NCBI RefSeq assembly: GCF_021155765.1
Contig: NC_060118.1
Span: 13,280,146 to 13,344,145 of the forward strand
DNA length: 64,000 nt
Reading direction: 5' to 3'
Origin: Diprion similis
Lineage: Eukaryota > Arthropoda > Insecta > Hymenoptera > Diprionidae
In this document: positions 53,363 through 64,000 of the stretch, in pieces
Layout: each line of letters starts with the position of its first letter
Numbering within the stretch: the first letter of the stretch is position 1
Translations under genes and position numbers: made by a program
Notes under the pieces: generated by a model
Told to the model about the DNA's origin: nothing
What the model saw: the letters and a program-made list of their open reading frames with translations, nothing else
Databases searched by the model: none

Positions 53363-56027
53363 TCAATGTTCTCTTCTATCAACGACGGTAATTGGAATAT
53401 CAACTGCATCAATTTCGGTCAAAGTTTCGGAATAAGTAGTAAGTTCCTCCGTAGCATCGTCGTAAAAATTTTCTACTTTTATCTCGGATCCACTTTGCCC
53501 ATTTTTCTTTCTTTCGGCGTCTACAACTACTGTCGCATTACGAGACGAGGAATCATCCTCCTTATAATCTATTTCAACTTTGGTGCAGTGAACTTCACTT
53601 CCATTTTCTTCACTTTTCTTTTCTGAATTCAGTTTATTTTCCCATAAGCCATCAGAATCCTCAGGCTCTCTGCTCTGATTCTCTGTCTTCACTCTCGCTA
53701 TCCAAGGATTGTCAGGACTTGTGATTTCACCAAGACAATGATGACACTGATAAGGTTTGCTACCTGTACCAACCGTCGTGTGAATTTGAGAAGACTTATC
53801 GTCGGGCAATTCCTTGTTGCAGAATTCGCAAAGAACATTGTCAAGTTTTTCATGAGTCGTTGTAACATGCCTTTGCCAATTGGTCTTCTCATTGAATGAA
53901 ATGTCGCAGCTCTTGCAAGTGAAAGTTGCTTCTCCGATATGCAGGTGCATATGAGATTCGAGGAATGATTTCTCCGTGAACCTCTTTGCGCATACCTCGC
54001 ATACAAATGATGTGTAATTAACGTGATAATTGATATGCCGCTTGAGCTTTCTCTGCATACTAAATGTCTTTGGACAGAATGAACATTTGAAAGGCTTTGA
54101 TCCGTTGTGTTCGTCTATGTGATCGTAGAGCTCGCTCTTGTCGGCGAAGCTTTTCTTTTGCATATCTTCTATCCAATCTTCTCGCTCGTACAACTTCCGT
54201 GTACTTGACGAATTAACATCCAGTAGCGCCGATGATGTTGCTTCGCAAGAGGAGCTATCCAAGCTGCAAATGGATGTTGATATCTGATTAGTTTCACTTT
54301 TGACAGAGCAATTCACGTGTGAATCATTCTTCTCTCTTTCCATTTTTTCAATTAAGAACGAGCAATTATTATTCGTGTTGTTAAATTCCTTTTTAACAAA
54401 AATGTCTTCACTTCTTTCGTCGTTCACATTCTCATAAGCAAACATTTCCTCTCCATCGATTCTTGTCTTGATATCCGGAATAGTAGGCTCGTCAGTTTCG
54501 TTTATAATAGAACCAACAGTAGACTCTGCGACTAGACGGTAACCCTGGAAATCATTTGAAATTTCTATCGTTTCTAAAGGGCAATCATAATATTTTTCTA
54601 CCACTTCTTCTTCACTCTCAACTGAACAAATTCCAACGGAAATATTCGGCAATTTGTTAATTTCATTAGTACCAGTGACTTCTGGTTTCGGAATTGATTC
54701 ATTTTCTGACTTTCTTTCATCCATTTTTGGCTCCTCTTCAACTTTAGTTTCATTCAAGTCTAAATCTTGTTTTTGTACAATCTTTTTCAACATCTTCCTT
54801 ACATCCTTGTGATTCTCTCGATCCTGATCAATCCCGGGATCCTCCATTTCACTGTCATCGTCGATAACAATAATAATATTGCTATTGTTTTGCATCTGAG
54901 AATTATCCTTGCCACTGCATCTTTCCTCATTAATTTTAACAAATTTCTTGACCGTAGAAAAGTTCATTTTCTTATATTCGCCGCAAGTCGAAGTTGAATC
55001 CCGTTTTCTCACTTTGTTCAAATCAACTTTTGTGAAAGAAGTCTCTGCGGGAAGTTTAAGCCTCTTGCCGAGCGGCAAGGGATCGTCAATAACGATAGTT
55101 TCAATCGATTTGCTTCTTTTCCTGGGCACAGTTACAGGAAATACAACTATATCCTCTTTTTTTCTATCGGAACTCTTTTCGCGACTCCCAGCGCACGGAT
55201 CTGTAACGGGAACCACTTCGATTCCTGCCAGATTTCTTACGCTCTGAGATACTTTCTCCATACTGATTCTCCTCTCAGCTTCTTGCCTCCTTTTCATCGC
55301 ATTTTCAACCTCGATTCTCACCTCATCCGAAATATATTCAATCGCGTAGTCGTCTTCGATCCCCCGAGACTGACCAGAAGCGTTTCTTTTATTAAGTTGA
55401 TGGTTCTCATTGCTTGAAATAAAATTTGTCAATCGACCTAACGAATCGGTAAAGCCAAGACAGTAAACGCCGCTGGCTGAAGTCTGCGAATCGGGTGTCT
55501 TTCTGGCGATAACGGTATTCTTGTTAGTCGATTTATTTTTAAGCAAAGATTTCAACTGATTATCAGCAGATTCGCATTGTTCCTTGAAACAATAAAAAGA
55601 TTCGGCTAAGAACAAGCATTTCTTGCAAATCACCTTCGGCAGACCGTCGTCTTCGGATATCTGCGAAAGAGTATAAACAAGTGAACTACTAGATCATAAG
55701 AAATTCCCGCCATTAAATTCAAAAATTACAATGCAACTTTAGTGGGAAAAAATTAAATTTCTATGATTGTTGTGAGGATGTTTCAACAGCTGCGATTGGT
55801 CGAAAAAATAGGGGATCACCCATAGAATTCGTTCGATTGCACAGAAATAATTACGAGAATTGTAAATAGAGTTGTAAAATAAATAAAAATCTCCGTCTCG
55901 TACTAACCTCAAGCCTTGTGAAAGCCATGAGCTTCTTTGGTAGTTGGCTTACGTAAAAGCCGGATGAAAATATCGAAACCATTTCTCCTTTTGTACTGAG
56001 GCATGTCCGACATGTTTGTTTAAACAT
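53363..56027 (-). CDS. ZAD-domain C2H2 zinc-finger protein (probable DNA-binding regulator)
   Basis: Two exons on the minus strand, 56027-55908 and 55660-53363, joined in phase 0 across a 247-bp intron, give 805 residues. The split reconstitutes an N-terminal ZAD: C6/C9 in CRTCL and C52/C55 in LPKVICKKC, followed by the usual FKEQCESAD helix. ZADs dimerise many insect zinc-finger proteins. A long, acidic, low-complexity middle (about residues 90-540) has basic patches such as PRKRSKS that could be nuclear signals. Three good C2H2 fingers follow: C566/C569/H582/H586, C594/C597/H610/H614 and C622/C625/H638/H643. They are flanked by broken ones: a preceding finger remnant lacking cysteines (KSELYDHIDEHNGSKPF), a following CEFC without its paired histidines, and a later CHHC. 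The ATG at 56027 is chosen because it opens the ZAD. The target and biological role are unknown; no orthologue name is recognised. Confidence 0.9.
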
Positions 56028-56040
56028 TTCTGGTAGTCGA

Positions 56041-56050
56041 GTGACGTCAC
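56041..56050. promoter_or_regulatory. CRE-like palindrome next to the ZAD gene start
   Basis: GTGACGTCAC is a perfect 10-bp palindrome containing the full cAMP-response element TGACGTCA. It lies 14 bp upstream of the ATG of the zinc-finger gene, so in its 5' UTR or core promoter. CREB/ATF-type bZIP factors bind this core; function here is inferred from motif and position only. Confidence 0.4.
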
Positions 56051-57953
56051 AATACGTTGATAAATCTTCCTCTTACCGCACCATCGGCATCGGCACTTGA
56101 CGCACGTTTTATTGTTTTTACAAAAAAACAGAACTAGCCTCGCAACGTGTTGCAACGGCGGTGATCGAGTCTCCGATTCAGCTGAAATTTGCAGTACAGC
56201 CGGGGCTCAATCGGTAAAGAAGCAACCGAACTGGTCAGCTGAGCAAGTCCGAGAGAATAAGACAAATGCCTCGCGCTTTAAGCGGGTCATTCAAATGTCC
56301 CGGGAAATAAAAAATCACGTATTGAAATAACAAACAAATAACATATTTGAATATTCGTCGGTACAAAGAAAATAAGTGGAAAATAAATATTGGCTATAAA
56401 CGTTATTAGCTTGGATGCAACTCCTGTAGACAACAAGAATTGCATATTTCGAGATGAAGCATCGTCGTAAAAAAACGATCAGAAATCTGTACAACCCTTA
56501 ATTAATTAGACTTTCCTCCTCAAAACCCTTAACTTTTTTTCTTCTTATGAGAATTTAAACCTTAGACTAAGCACTTATTTTTTCGACCACTGATTGTGAG
56601 TAGACTCTGAGCTCTCAGAGATCCTGTGCTTTTTTCACGGTCTACAATTTAAAAATTACTCATCCCATCATCTTAAAATTTTCTTTAAAGATTCCTCAAA
56701 TACTGTAAAATAAATCCCCATAATTCAAATACTTCTTCGGAACTATCAAATCAACGACAAAAATTTTCTATGACCAAAGTAAATTTCTCAAAAAAAACTA
56801 ATTTTAAAAATTTTTCATATTTTGGGTAAAAATTTGAAAAAATTCCGGTAAAATTGTCGTAAAATCGAAACTTGAACACAGGATCTAACACTACTCGAAG
56901 GGTTAACGTTATCTATGCTTTTGGGGGTACGAATGTAACCCCCACACCCTTAAATTGAGGATTTTTTACGTAAGGGTTTCGCCAAGACATGTCGTGCGTA
57001 TACTTTGAAACGGAGGGTAAGAAGATGGGGAAAAAATGGATCCGCGCACCTGCCCGCCTTCACCCTGCTATTTTCGATGAATCTGTAGCCGGCAAGTCCG
57101 GGTGTAAGCCGGGAGGGTGTCGGTCAGGCGCAAGCGCGAATTTCACCCAGGGCCAGGGTGAAAATGCACCACGGCAAGGGAGTGTCAGGAGGCGGTCGCC
57201 TCAGCCGTCAAAATCCGAACATGCAGCCACCGGAAAATGGGATTTGCGATAAAATCGAGAATTACATATCCGAGCTCGGAAAGTGGTACGTTATTATGGA
57301 TTATAACCGTCTGTCTCCTTTACTTAATTGGGCTATTCCGATTCCCTTCCGGGTAAACATATATAGATTTTTGTGTACACACAGGCACCGTTTGATCGGT
57401 CGGGGTGATATCTCCACTCGAGTGTTACAGTGTATAATCAGTGCAGGTGCTGATAATTTTAAGTCTTTATCCTACTCAGGGAAAGGACGAACTTTCAACT
57501 ATTTAACGTACGATTAATCGTAATGGATCGATTATTTATTTCTATAGATCTTTATTTTATTTAATTTTATATTTTATTTCAAAGTTTTCCTATAGATGTT
57601 ACGAAGTTTGAACGCAGATCCGTTGCTTCTTGTTCAAATTAAACTACAAGAGCAAATAAGCAATTGACAAATGTATTCTGTCAAATCGATGCAAATATCG
57701 GAAATACTTTGTGGAATTAAAACAAACATATCAAATTACGTCACGCTATATCTATACAGTCTTTGTGTTGTATACGATCCGCGACTGTATGGCGATAACA
57801 TTCTTTCCTTTGTTCATTCGAAACTGAAAATAGAACGAAGCTTAAATTTTCGATAAGAAATAAAAGAGTAGCGTTAAGTTGCAGATTATTTCCCCACTAA
57901 AAAAGAATCGATCACGATTGTTGTACAGATTAATTATTACGATATATCGTATT
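56051..57953. other. Spacer between the ZAD gene and SLC35F
   Basis: About 1.9 kb between divergent start codons. 56989-57252 and 57164-57517 are open in two plus-strand frames in a GC-richer patch; they may be a 5' leader exon of SLC35F, but I see no family resemblance and no clean donor. The remainder is AT-rich with no motif I can name. Confidence 0.4.
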
Positions 57954-59867
57954 ATGGTCCAAACAACCGATAATAAGATAATTCGCAGGTCAGTATGGAA
58001 GACCATAATATTGGGTCAATTTCTGTCCGTCGTACTGTGCTTCATGACGATTTTCAACCACCACATCAACACCGAATATCACCTCGCCTTGCCAACAGGT
58101 ACGTATAATTACACCTCCGAAAAATCGAAGCACGAATCCATATCAATCCATCAACTTTTTTCAACAGGTCAAAATTTGCCGCATTACGCCATGATGTGCA
58201 TCGTTTACACGACGTGGATGTCCTGCAGAGGGGTTGGCAACGGTTTAATATCCGTGACCAGGGCCAGAGGATGGCGTTATCTTTTACTCGCACTGATCGA
58301 CGTTGAAGCAAAAACCTTAGTCACGGCCTCTCATCAGTTCACAAGCCTCGCCAGTATACAAGTGGGTTTAAGATCTCTTCTTCGTCTCATTACTTCTCAC
58401 GTTTCATTATCATCACATACTTATTTCTCTGTTAGCTCTTATTGTTGGACTGCGTGGCAATTCCAGTTGCTCTAGCTCTCTCCTGCCTGGTTCTTGGAGT
58501 CAGATACAGAATGGTTCACATCATCGGAGTCTCGGTTTGCCTGATGGCTATCGGAAGCCTAGTTTGGGCGGACATCGAGGACGATAAGGACCCAACAGCT
58601 ATGACCGGTTTGTCTTTATCCACTCGAAATTGAGCTATGTCACATGGTCAAAGAGGTTGTTCTTATTTTTTAAAGGGAAAAATCAACTCGTTGGTGACAT
58701 GCTGTGTCTTGGTGGTGCGATTTTGTTCTCCGTGATAACGGTCCTCCAGGAACTCGCTGTAAAGACCGTCGACATCATAGAGTATCTGGGAATGATCGGA
58801 TTTTTCGGCACGATTATCAGCTGCATGCAAGTGTAAGTGATTACTGACTGATATTTTAATGTATTTAACACTGCGATCGTTTTTTCTTGATAGTTTTAAA
58901 TTCGATTAGGGGGGTTCTGGAACGGCTACAACTGGAATCATTCTGCTGGGACAACGCTCCTGTAATAACGTTCCTGGTCCTCTACTGCATCACTCAGTTT
59001 GTATTTTACTCTCTTGTTCCTGTGATCCTTTTCGAGTCAGGAGCGACTGCTCTTCAGCTCGCACTTCTGACTGCTGATTTCTTCAATATTCTATTCGGGA
59101 TGTTGACGAACCAGTACAAGGTATTTTTCTTTTTCTCTTTCCTTCCTTGTCGCCAAAACCTTATCAAACGTGTTTTCGTTTAATTGATTCGTTTTTCAGT
59201 TTCACACGCTCTATTTCGTTTCTTACACCTTGACGATGAGTGGCATATATATATACGCGATTCAACGTACACCGATTTCGTCAAGTTCAAGAAGACAGCA
59301 AGTCGAACAACCGGCTCCAGACTACAGGTACGAGCGAATAAAATTCTGTATACGGATTTTATGCTTTAAACCAATAGTTTATTTTATATATATAGTCAAT
59401 TTGTTAAACTTTTAATTAATGCAGCTGATGTGCGTGCATGTTTAAAGCATGGAATCTGTTGCGCGCGTCCACCCCTCCGTATTTACTTGGCAAATATGTT
59501 TACAACGATCGATTAAAGCGACATTATTTTAAGACACATGTCGCATCCCGACGTTGGTGAAGTTGAAATGGCAACGAGTTCAGGAATGTCGGCTGTCAGC
59601 GGTACCCTCGATTTACGCGCCTCGACGTTGAGCAGCGAACGAGAAGCAATCATCGACGCCACGAGTCTTCCTTTGAGCGTCAGCTCTGACACGGCCTTTA
59701 CTTCATTTTACGGCAGTCAAGTGAACCTGAAGGTGCGAAAACGCTTGCAATATCTCTACGAGTAATACGCATGCGAATACTATTTGTAAAATGAATATTT
59801 CCTTAAATTTCATTTGAATATATTGTTTCAGACGATAACAACGAACGGTGGTGGTGCGGCATGTTAA
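57954..59867 (+). CDS. Solute carrier family 35 member F1/F2-like membrane protein
   Basis: Member of the SLC35F branch of the drug/metabolite transporter superfamily: about ten membrane helices, substrate not settled for this branch. Exons from GT-AG borders and frame continuity: 57954-58098, 58168-58361, 58436-58607, 58676-58832, 58910-59120, 59200-59327, 59534-59732, 59832-59867. The sum is 1242 nt, or 413 residues plus stop; human SLC35F1 is about 408. Family blocks seen in order are LGQ in helix 1 (residues about 17-35), GWRYLLLALIDVEA, LLDCVAIP, LVGDMLCLGGAILFS, EYLGMIGFFGTIIS and LTADFFNILFG. The C-terminal tail is Ser/Thr-rich and cytosolic-like. The start is the first ATG in an open frame that begins after the stop at 57861; an upstream coding exon is possible because the N-terminal tail is shorter than in vertebrates. 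The exon 2/3 join adds two leucines before LLDC. Confidence 0.9.
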
Positions 59868-61194
59868 TAATAATTATATCAATTAACAAAATAAGACAAT
59901 TTTAACACCGTATTATAGGTATATAGTTAATTCGAAATCCATTATTCAAACGCAAGAATTCACGCACATACATTAATTAATATTGTATACACACGTCGAC
60001 TTAAAGAAAAAGAAGAAAAAAAAAAAAAAAAAAAAAACAAATCAAATCACAATCATCGTCCGAAAACCAACAGACTTAAACATTTGTATTTACAATAATG
60101 ATTATAACGATAATCAGAAATTCAGGCGCTAATTATAAGTATATAATATACATATAATGTAGTCGATATTGATCATCAATTCGTAATTCATAGAATAAAT
60201 ATTTAATTATTACGATACAATTAATACATGCATACGTTTAGAGTAGCGTTTAGATAATTGTAACGTTGCCACTTTATATATATATTATATATATATAAAT
60301 ATAAAATGAGAAAATTCTGATGATGCAAAGCGAAATACGAATGCAATTAATTAAGCTTATAACGCAAAAGAAAAAGACGTTTTTATCTAAAAAAAAAAAA
60401 AATGACAAAACTTCGTAATTAAAGTTATTGAAAAAATGTGCCAAATACGTCAATGATCGTTTTAAATTAGATTTCACAAGAAGACGCACAAATAAAAAAA
60501 AAAAAAAATAAAAAAACTAACGAAATCTTCACAGCACAGAAAAAAATTTCTTTATTATCTACATTTGTTACGATTGTATAATATTATTCAACGTAATATT
60601 TTCATCATTCGATTTCACATCTTAAAATACATATAATTATAGTAACTTGTTATTCTTTGATTAATTATTGTATAGAAATTTATGTATGTACATACATATA
60701 CAAAGAACAAGAATTATGTTGTCTTCAAACTGTATAATTTATACAACCGTGTTATAGCGTGTATGATTATAAAAATAGAAAAGTATCACTTATATTTGAA
60801 TTAATAATGTGGATTGAATTTCAAATAAATATAATACTTCAAGGACTGCATAGCAAAACGAAAAAATAGAAAAAAAAAAAAAGAAAAAAAAAATGAAAAC
60901 AGTAAAAACTGATTATACAAATCCTAAATAATGTGGAATATTGTAAATTTTGTATAATCCAACTGCAAGACTCTAAATACCGTTTGAAATAAATGAGAAA
61001 TGTAATAATAAAAAAAAGATTCTTTTTTAAAGGAAAAACAATAAAATTATAAAAGTTTTGCCGCGTTTGTAGTTTGAAACGTTTTACAATCCGCGCAAGC
61101 GCAGTTTTTATTCACTGATCAGTGATGCCTTTTTATTCAATTCGGTATTAATTCAGTAGCGCCGAAGCAGGCTGTACCGAAGCGATCATCAGAG
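59868..61194 (+). other. SLC35F 3' UTR and SLC35F-Ctr9 intergenic stretch
   Basis: Very AT-rich, no coding potential. AATAAA signals at 60824-60829 and 60988-60993 are likely polyadenylation sites for SLC35F. If the distal one is used, its transcript ends about 180-200 bp before the Ctr9 ATG, leaving little room for a separate Ctr9 promoter. Confidence 0.5.
61092..61103. promoter_or_regulatory. NRF-1/Ewg-like motif upstream of Ctr9
   Basis: CGCGCAAGCGCA matches the palindromic NRF-1 (insect Erect wing) consensus YGCGCAYGCGCR except for one central base. It sits about 90 bp upstream of the Ctr9 ATG, where housekeeping-type promoters often carry such a site. No TATA box is obvious there. Confidence 0.3.
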
Positions 61195-64000
61195 ATGGCG
61201 AGCATCGAGATACCTCTTCGTGATACGGATGAGGTAAATTTTTATAATACATTGTTTCTCCCAGGACGAATGAACCTGATTTCGATTTCTTATCAACCAA
61301 CTTCGAGGCCCGCGTACCTCGTTCACAAGCAAGGCGATTCCACGTCAAACGACCCCAACATAACCTAGACGAGCAGGGCTTCTCCTGAGAAAAGCTATTC
61401 GAAGCACAATAATACTTTTAAAGAAACTTTCAAATCCTTTCGATTTTCGATTCAGCATACAGAAGGATAAACAAATTCTATTCCTACAATTAGGTTATCG
61501 AATTGTACCTGGATCAACTACCCGACGGCGATGAGGTTCTCGGTATTTTACGGCAGGAACATGCCCAGCTCAGCATCTGGGTCAACCTGGCGGTGAGAAT
61601 TCTGCATTTATTAGAATTAGTCGATTAGACGTAGACGTAACGTCCGAGTAATATTTATTCCTTTAATTACAGCTCGAGTATTACAAGCAACAGAAGATCG
61701 AAGACTTTATCAAGATTCTCGAATCCTCGAGGATCGACGCTAACGTCGACTACAGAGACTATGAAAAAGACCAGATGCGAGCGCTGGATATGCTGGCCGC
61801 TTACTACGTCCAGGAGGCGAATCGCGAGAAGAACAAAGACAAGAAGAGAGATCTCTTCACCAAGGCGACGCTGCTCTACACTACGGCGGACAAAATTATC
61901 ATGTACGATCAGGTGAGTTCTTGGTCCTCCTCGAGGTGAAAATAAGACTGCGGCGATTAAAAGATTGATTTTGTTTTTTTATTCCTACAGAATCATCTCC
62001 TCGGTCGAGCTTATTTCTGTCTCCTCGAAGGGGACAAAATGGAACAGGCTGACGCGCAGTTTAACTTCGTTTTAAATCAGTCGCCTAACAACATTCCCTC
62101 GCTCTTGGGGAAGGCGTGTATAGCTTTTAACAAGAAAGATTATCGCGGAGCTTTGGCGTTCTACAAAAAAGCGCTCAGGACGAACCCCAATTGTCCGGCA
62201 GCGGTCAGACTCGGAATGGGACATTGTTTTATGAAGCTGGGTAACCAGGACAAGGCTAAAATGGCGTTCGAGAGAGCTTTGCAATTGGACGCGCAGTGCG
62301 TCGGAGCTCTTGTCGGCCTCTCGGTCCTTAAACTGAATCAGCAGCAGCCGGACAGCATCAGAACAGGTGTTCAAATGTTGTCCAAAGCTTACACGATAGA
62401 CTCGACAAATCCAATGGTTCTGAACCATTTGGCGAATCATTTCTTCTTCAAGAAAGATTACAACAAAGTGCAGCATTTGGCTCTGCACGCCTTCCACAAT
62501 ACAGAAAACGAAGCTATGCGTGCCGAGAGCTGCTATCAACTCGCCAGAGCCTTTCACGTCCAGGTAAATACCTCGGCGGTAATGATTTTAGTCTTTTCTT
62601 AACAGTGCTGCCGCTTTATTGCATGTTAATTTTAAAATTTTAGGGAGATTACGACCAAGCCTTCCAATACTATTATCAAGCGACTCAATTCGCTCCGCCG
62701 GTTTTTGTCCTGCCTCATTTTGGCCTCGGTCAAATGTACGTCTATCGCGGAGACGCCGAGAACGTAAGACAACGCAATTGTTCCAACAAGATGTTTCTTG
62801 TATAGCTAAAAACTTCTTTGCGGCGCGTTATATAAAATTTATTTCACTCCAGGCAGCGCAATGTTTTGAAAAAGTTCTGAAAGCCCAGCCTGGAAATTAT
62901 GAAACAATGAAAATTCTTGGCTCTTTGTACGCCAACTCAAACTCCCAGTCAAAAAGGGACATAGCTAAAAGTCATCTGAGAAAAGTAACGGAACAATTTC
63001 CTGACGACGTCGAAGCGTGGATCGAATTGGCTCAGATTTTGGAGCAAAGCGACCTAACAGCTGCACTGAATGCCTACGCTACGGCCACCAAAATCCTTAA
63101 AGACAAAGTTCGGGCTGATATTCCGCCTGAGATCCTCAATAACGTCGGTGCTCTCCATTACAGGTAAGTCGAAACTGAATTGTACACTCTCCTCCGTAAC
63201 TAAGCTTGTAAAAGTGAAGAATGTCTGTTTTACTAGGCTTGGAAATTTAGAAGAAGCAAGAAACAACTTGGAGGAGTCTTTGGCGAGATCGAAAACCGAC
63301 GCTGAACAAGATCCTGTTTATTACAATTCCATTGCAGTCACTACGACGTATAATTTGGCCCGCCTAAACGAAGCATTGTGCGTATTTGACCGTGCAGAAA
63401 AACTGTACAAAGACATTTTGAAAGAACATCCAAACTATGTGGACTGCTACTTGCGCTTAGGCTGCATGGCCAGAGATAAGGGTCAAATTTACGAAGCTTC
63501 GGATTGGTTCAAAGATGCCTTGAGGATAAATAACGAGCATCCGGACGCCTGGTCGCTCTTGGGAAACTTACATTTGGCTAAAATGGAGTGGGGACCAGGG
63601 CAAAAAAAATTTGAAAGGATCTTGAAAAATCCAACGACCAGCACAGATGCCTACTCGCTTATTGCCTTGGGTAATATTTGGCTGCAGACTCTTCATCAAA
63701 GTGGAAAAGACAAGGACAGAGAGAAACGACACCAGGATAGAGCCTTGGCCATGTTCAAGCAAGTGAGTATCGCTCTTTTTTTTTTTTTTTTTCATTGTGG
63801 GTTGAAGCTATACTCAAAAGATATGCTCGGATTTCTCAGGTATTGAGAAACGATCCAAGAAATATTTGGGCTGCAAACGGTATAGGAGCTGTGCTTGCTC
63901 ACAAAGGTTGCGTTAACGAAGCCAGAGATATATTTGCGCAAGTCAGAGAAGCGACGGCTGAATTTTGCGACGTCTGGTTGAACATTGCTCACATTTATGT
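61195..64000 (+). CDS. Ctr9: CTR9, PAF1 complex TPR scaffold subunit (5' part; runs off the window)
   Basis: CTR9 is the tetratricopeptide-repeat scaffold of the nuclear PAF1 complex, which travels with RNA polymerase II and promotes histone H2B ubiquitination and H3K4 methylation. Exons read from GT-AG borders: 61195-61233, 61494-61592, 61673-61912, 61991-62563, 62644-62763, 62853-63163, 63237-63762 and 63840 onward. All phases agree and give about 689 residues. The N-terminus [13 protein letters not shown] and blocks such as [38 protein letters not shown] and [13 protein letters not shown] match animal CTR9 nearly residue for residue. TPRs fill most of residues 130-689 (one at about 161-194). 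The ATG at 61195 is chosen because the conserved N-terminus begins there. Animal CTR9 is about 1,150-1,200 residues long, so the last TPRs and the charged C-terminal tail lie beyond the window. Introns are short (about 74-260 bp). No frameshift or missing block is seen. Confidence 0.97.

Overview
This is insect nuclear DNA. The evidence is an insect-type CTR9 gene in short exons with GT-AG introns, a ZAD (zinc-finger-associated domain) C2H2 protein (a family expanded in arthropods), a TTAGG-like stretch near 19.9 kb, many AT-rich foldback elements and frequent CpG. A hymenopteran, perhaps a sawfly, is my guess, but species and order cannot be fixed from the window alone.

Layout: about 1-52.3 kb holds no gene I can establish. 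It is AT-rich intergenic or long-intron DNA with simple repeats and at least nine inverted-repeat (foldback or MITE-like) elements, some in two copies. A few isolated coding-like stretches with plausible splice borders (32.9, 41.1-41.4, 44.1 and 52.4-53.0 kb) may be exons of genes extending outside the window or small unannotated genes. None matches a family I recognise.

From 53.4 kb on the window is gene-dense: (1) a two-exon ZAD + C2H2 zinc-finger protein on the minus strand (53363-56027, 805 residues); (2) an eight-exon SLC35F1/F2-type multi-pass membrane protein on the plus strand (57954-59867, 413 residues from the first ATG); (3) the 5' part of Ctr9, the TPR scaffold of the PAF1 complex, on the plus strand (61195 to the window end, eight exons seen, about 689 residues, 3' part missing). 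SLC35F and Ctr9 lie head to tail about 1.3 kb apart; the zinc-finger gene and SLC35F diverge with about 1.9 kb between their start codons. I see no functional link among the three; this looks like ordinary neighbourhood.

No tRNA, rRNA, CRISPR array or intact autonomous transposon was found. I found no convincing sign of a new biological system; the items most worth checking are the foldback families, the orphan exon candidates and the splice variation in the SLC35F gene.
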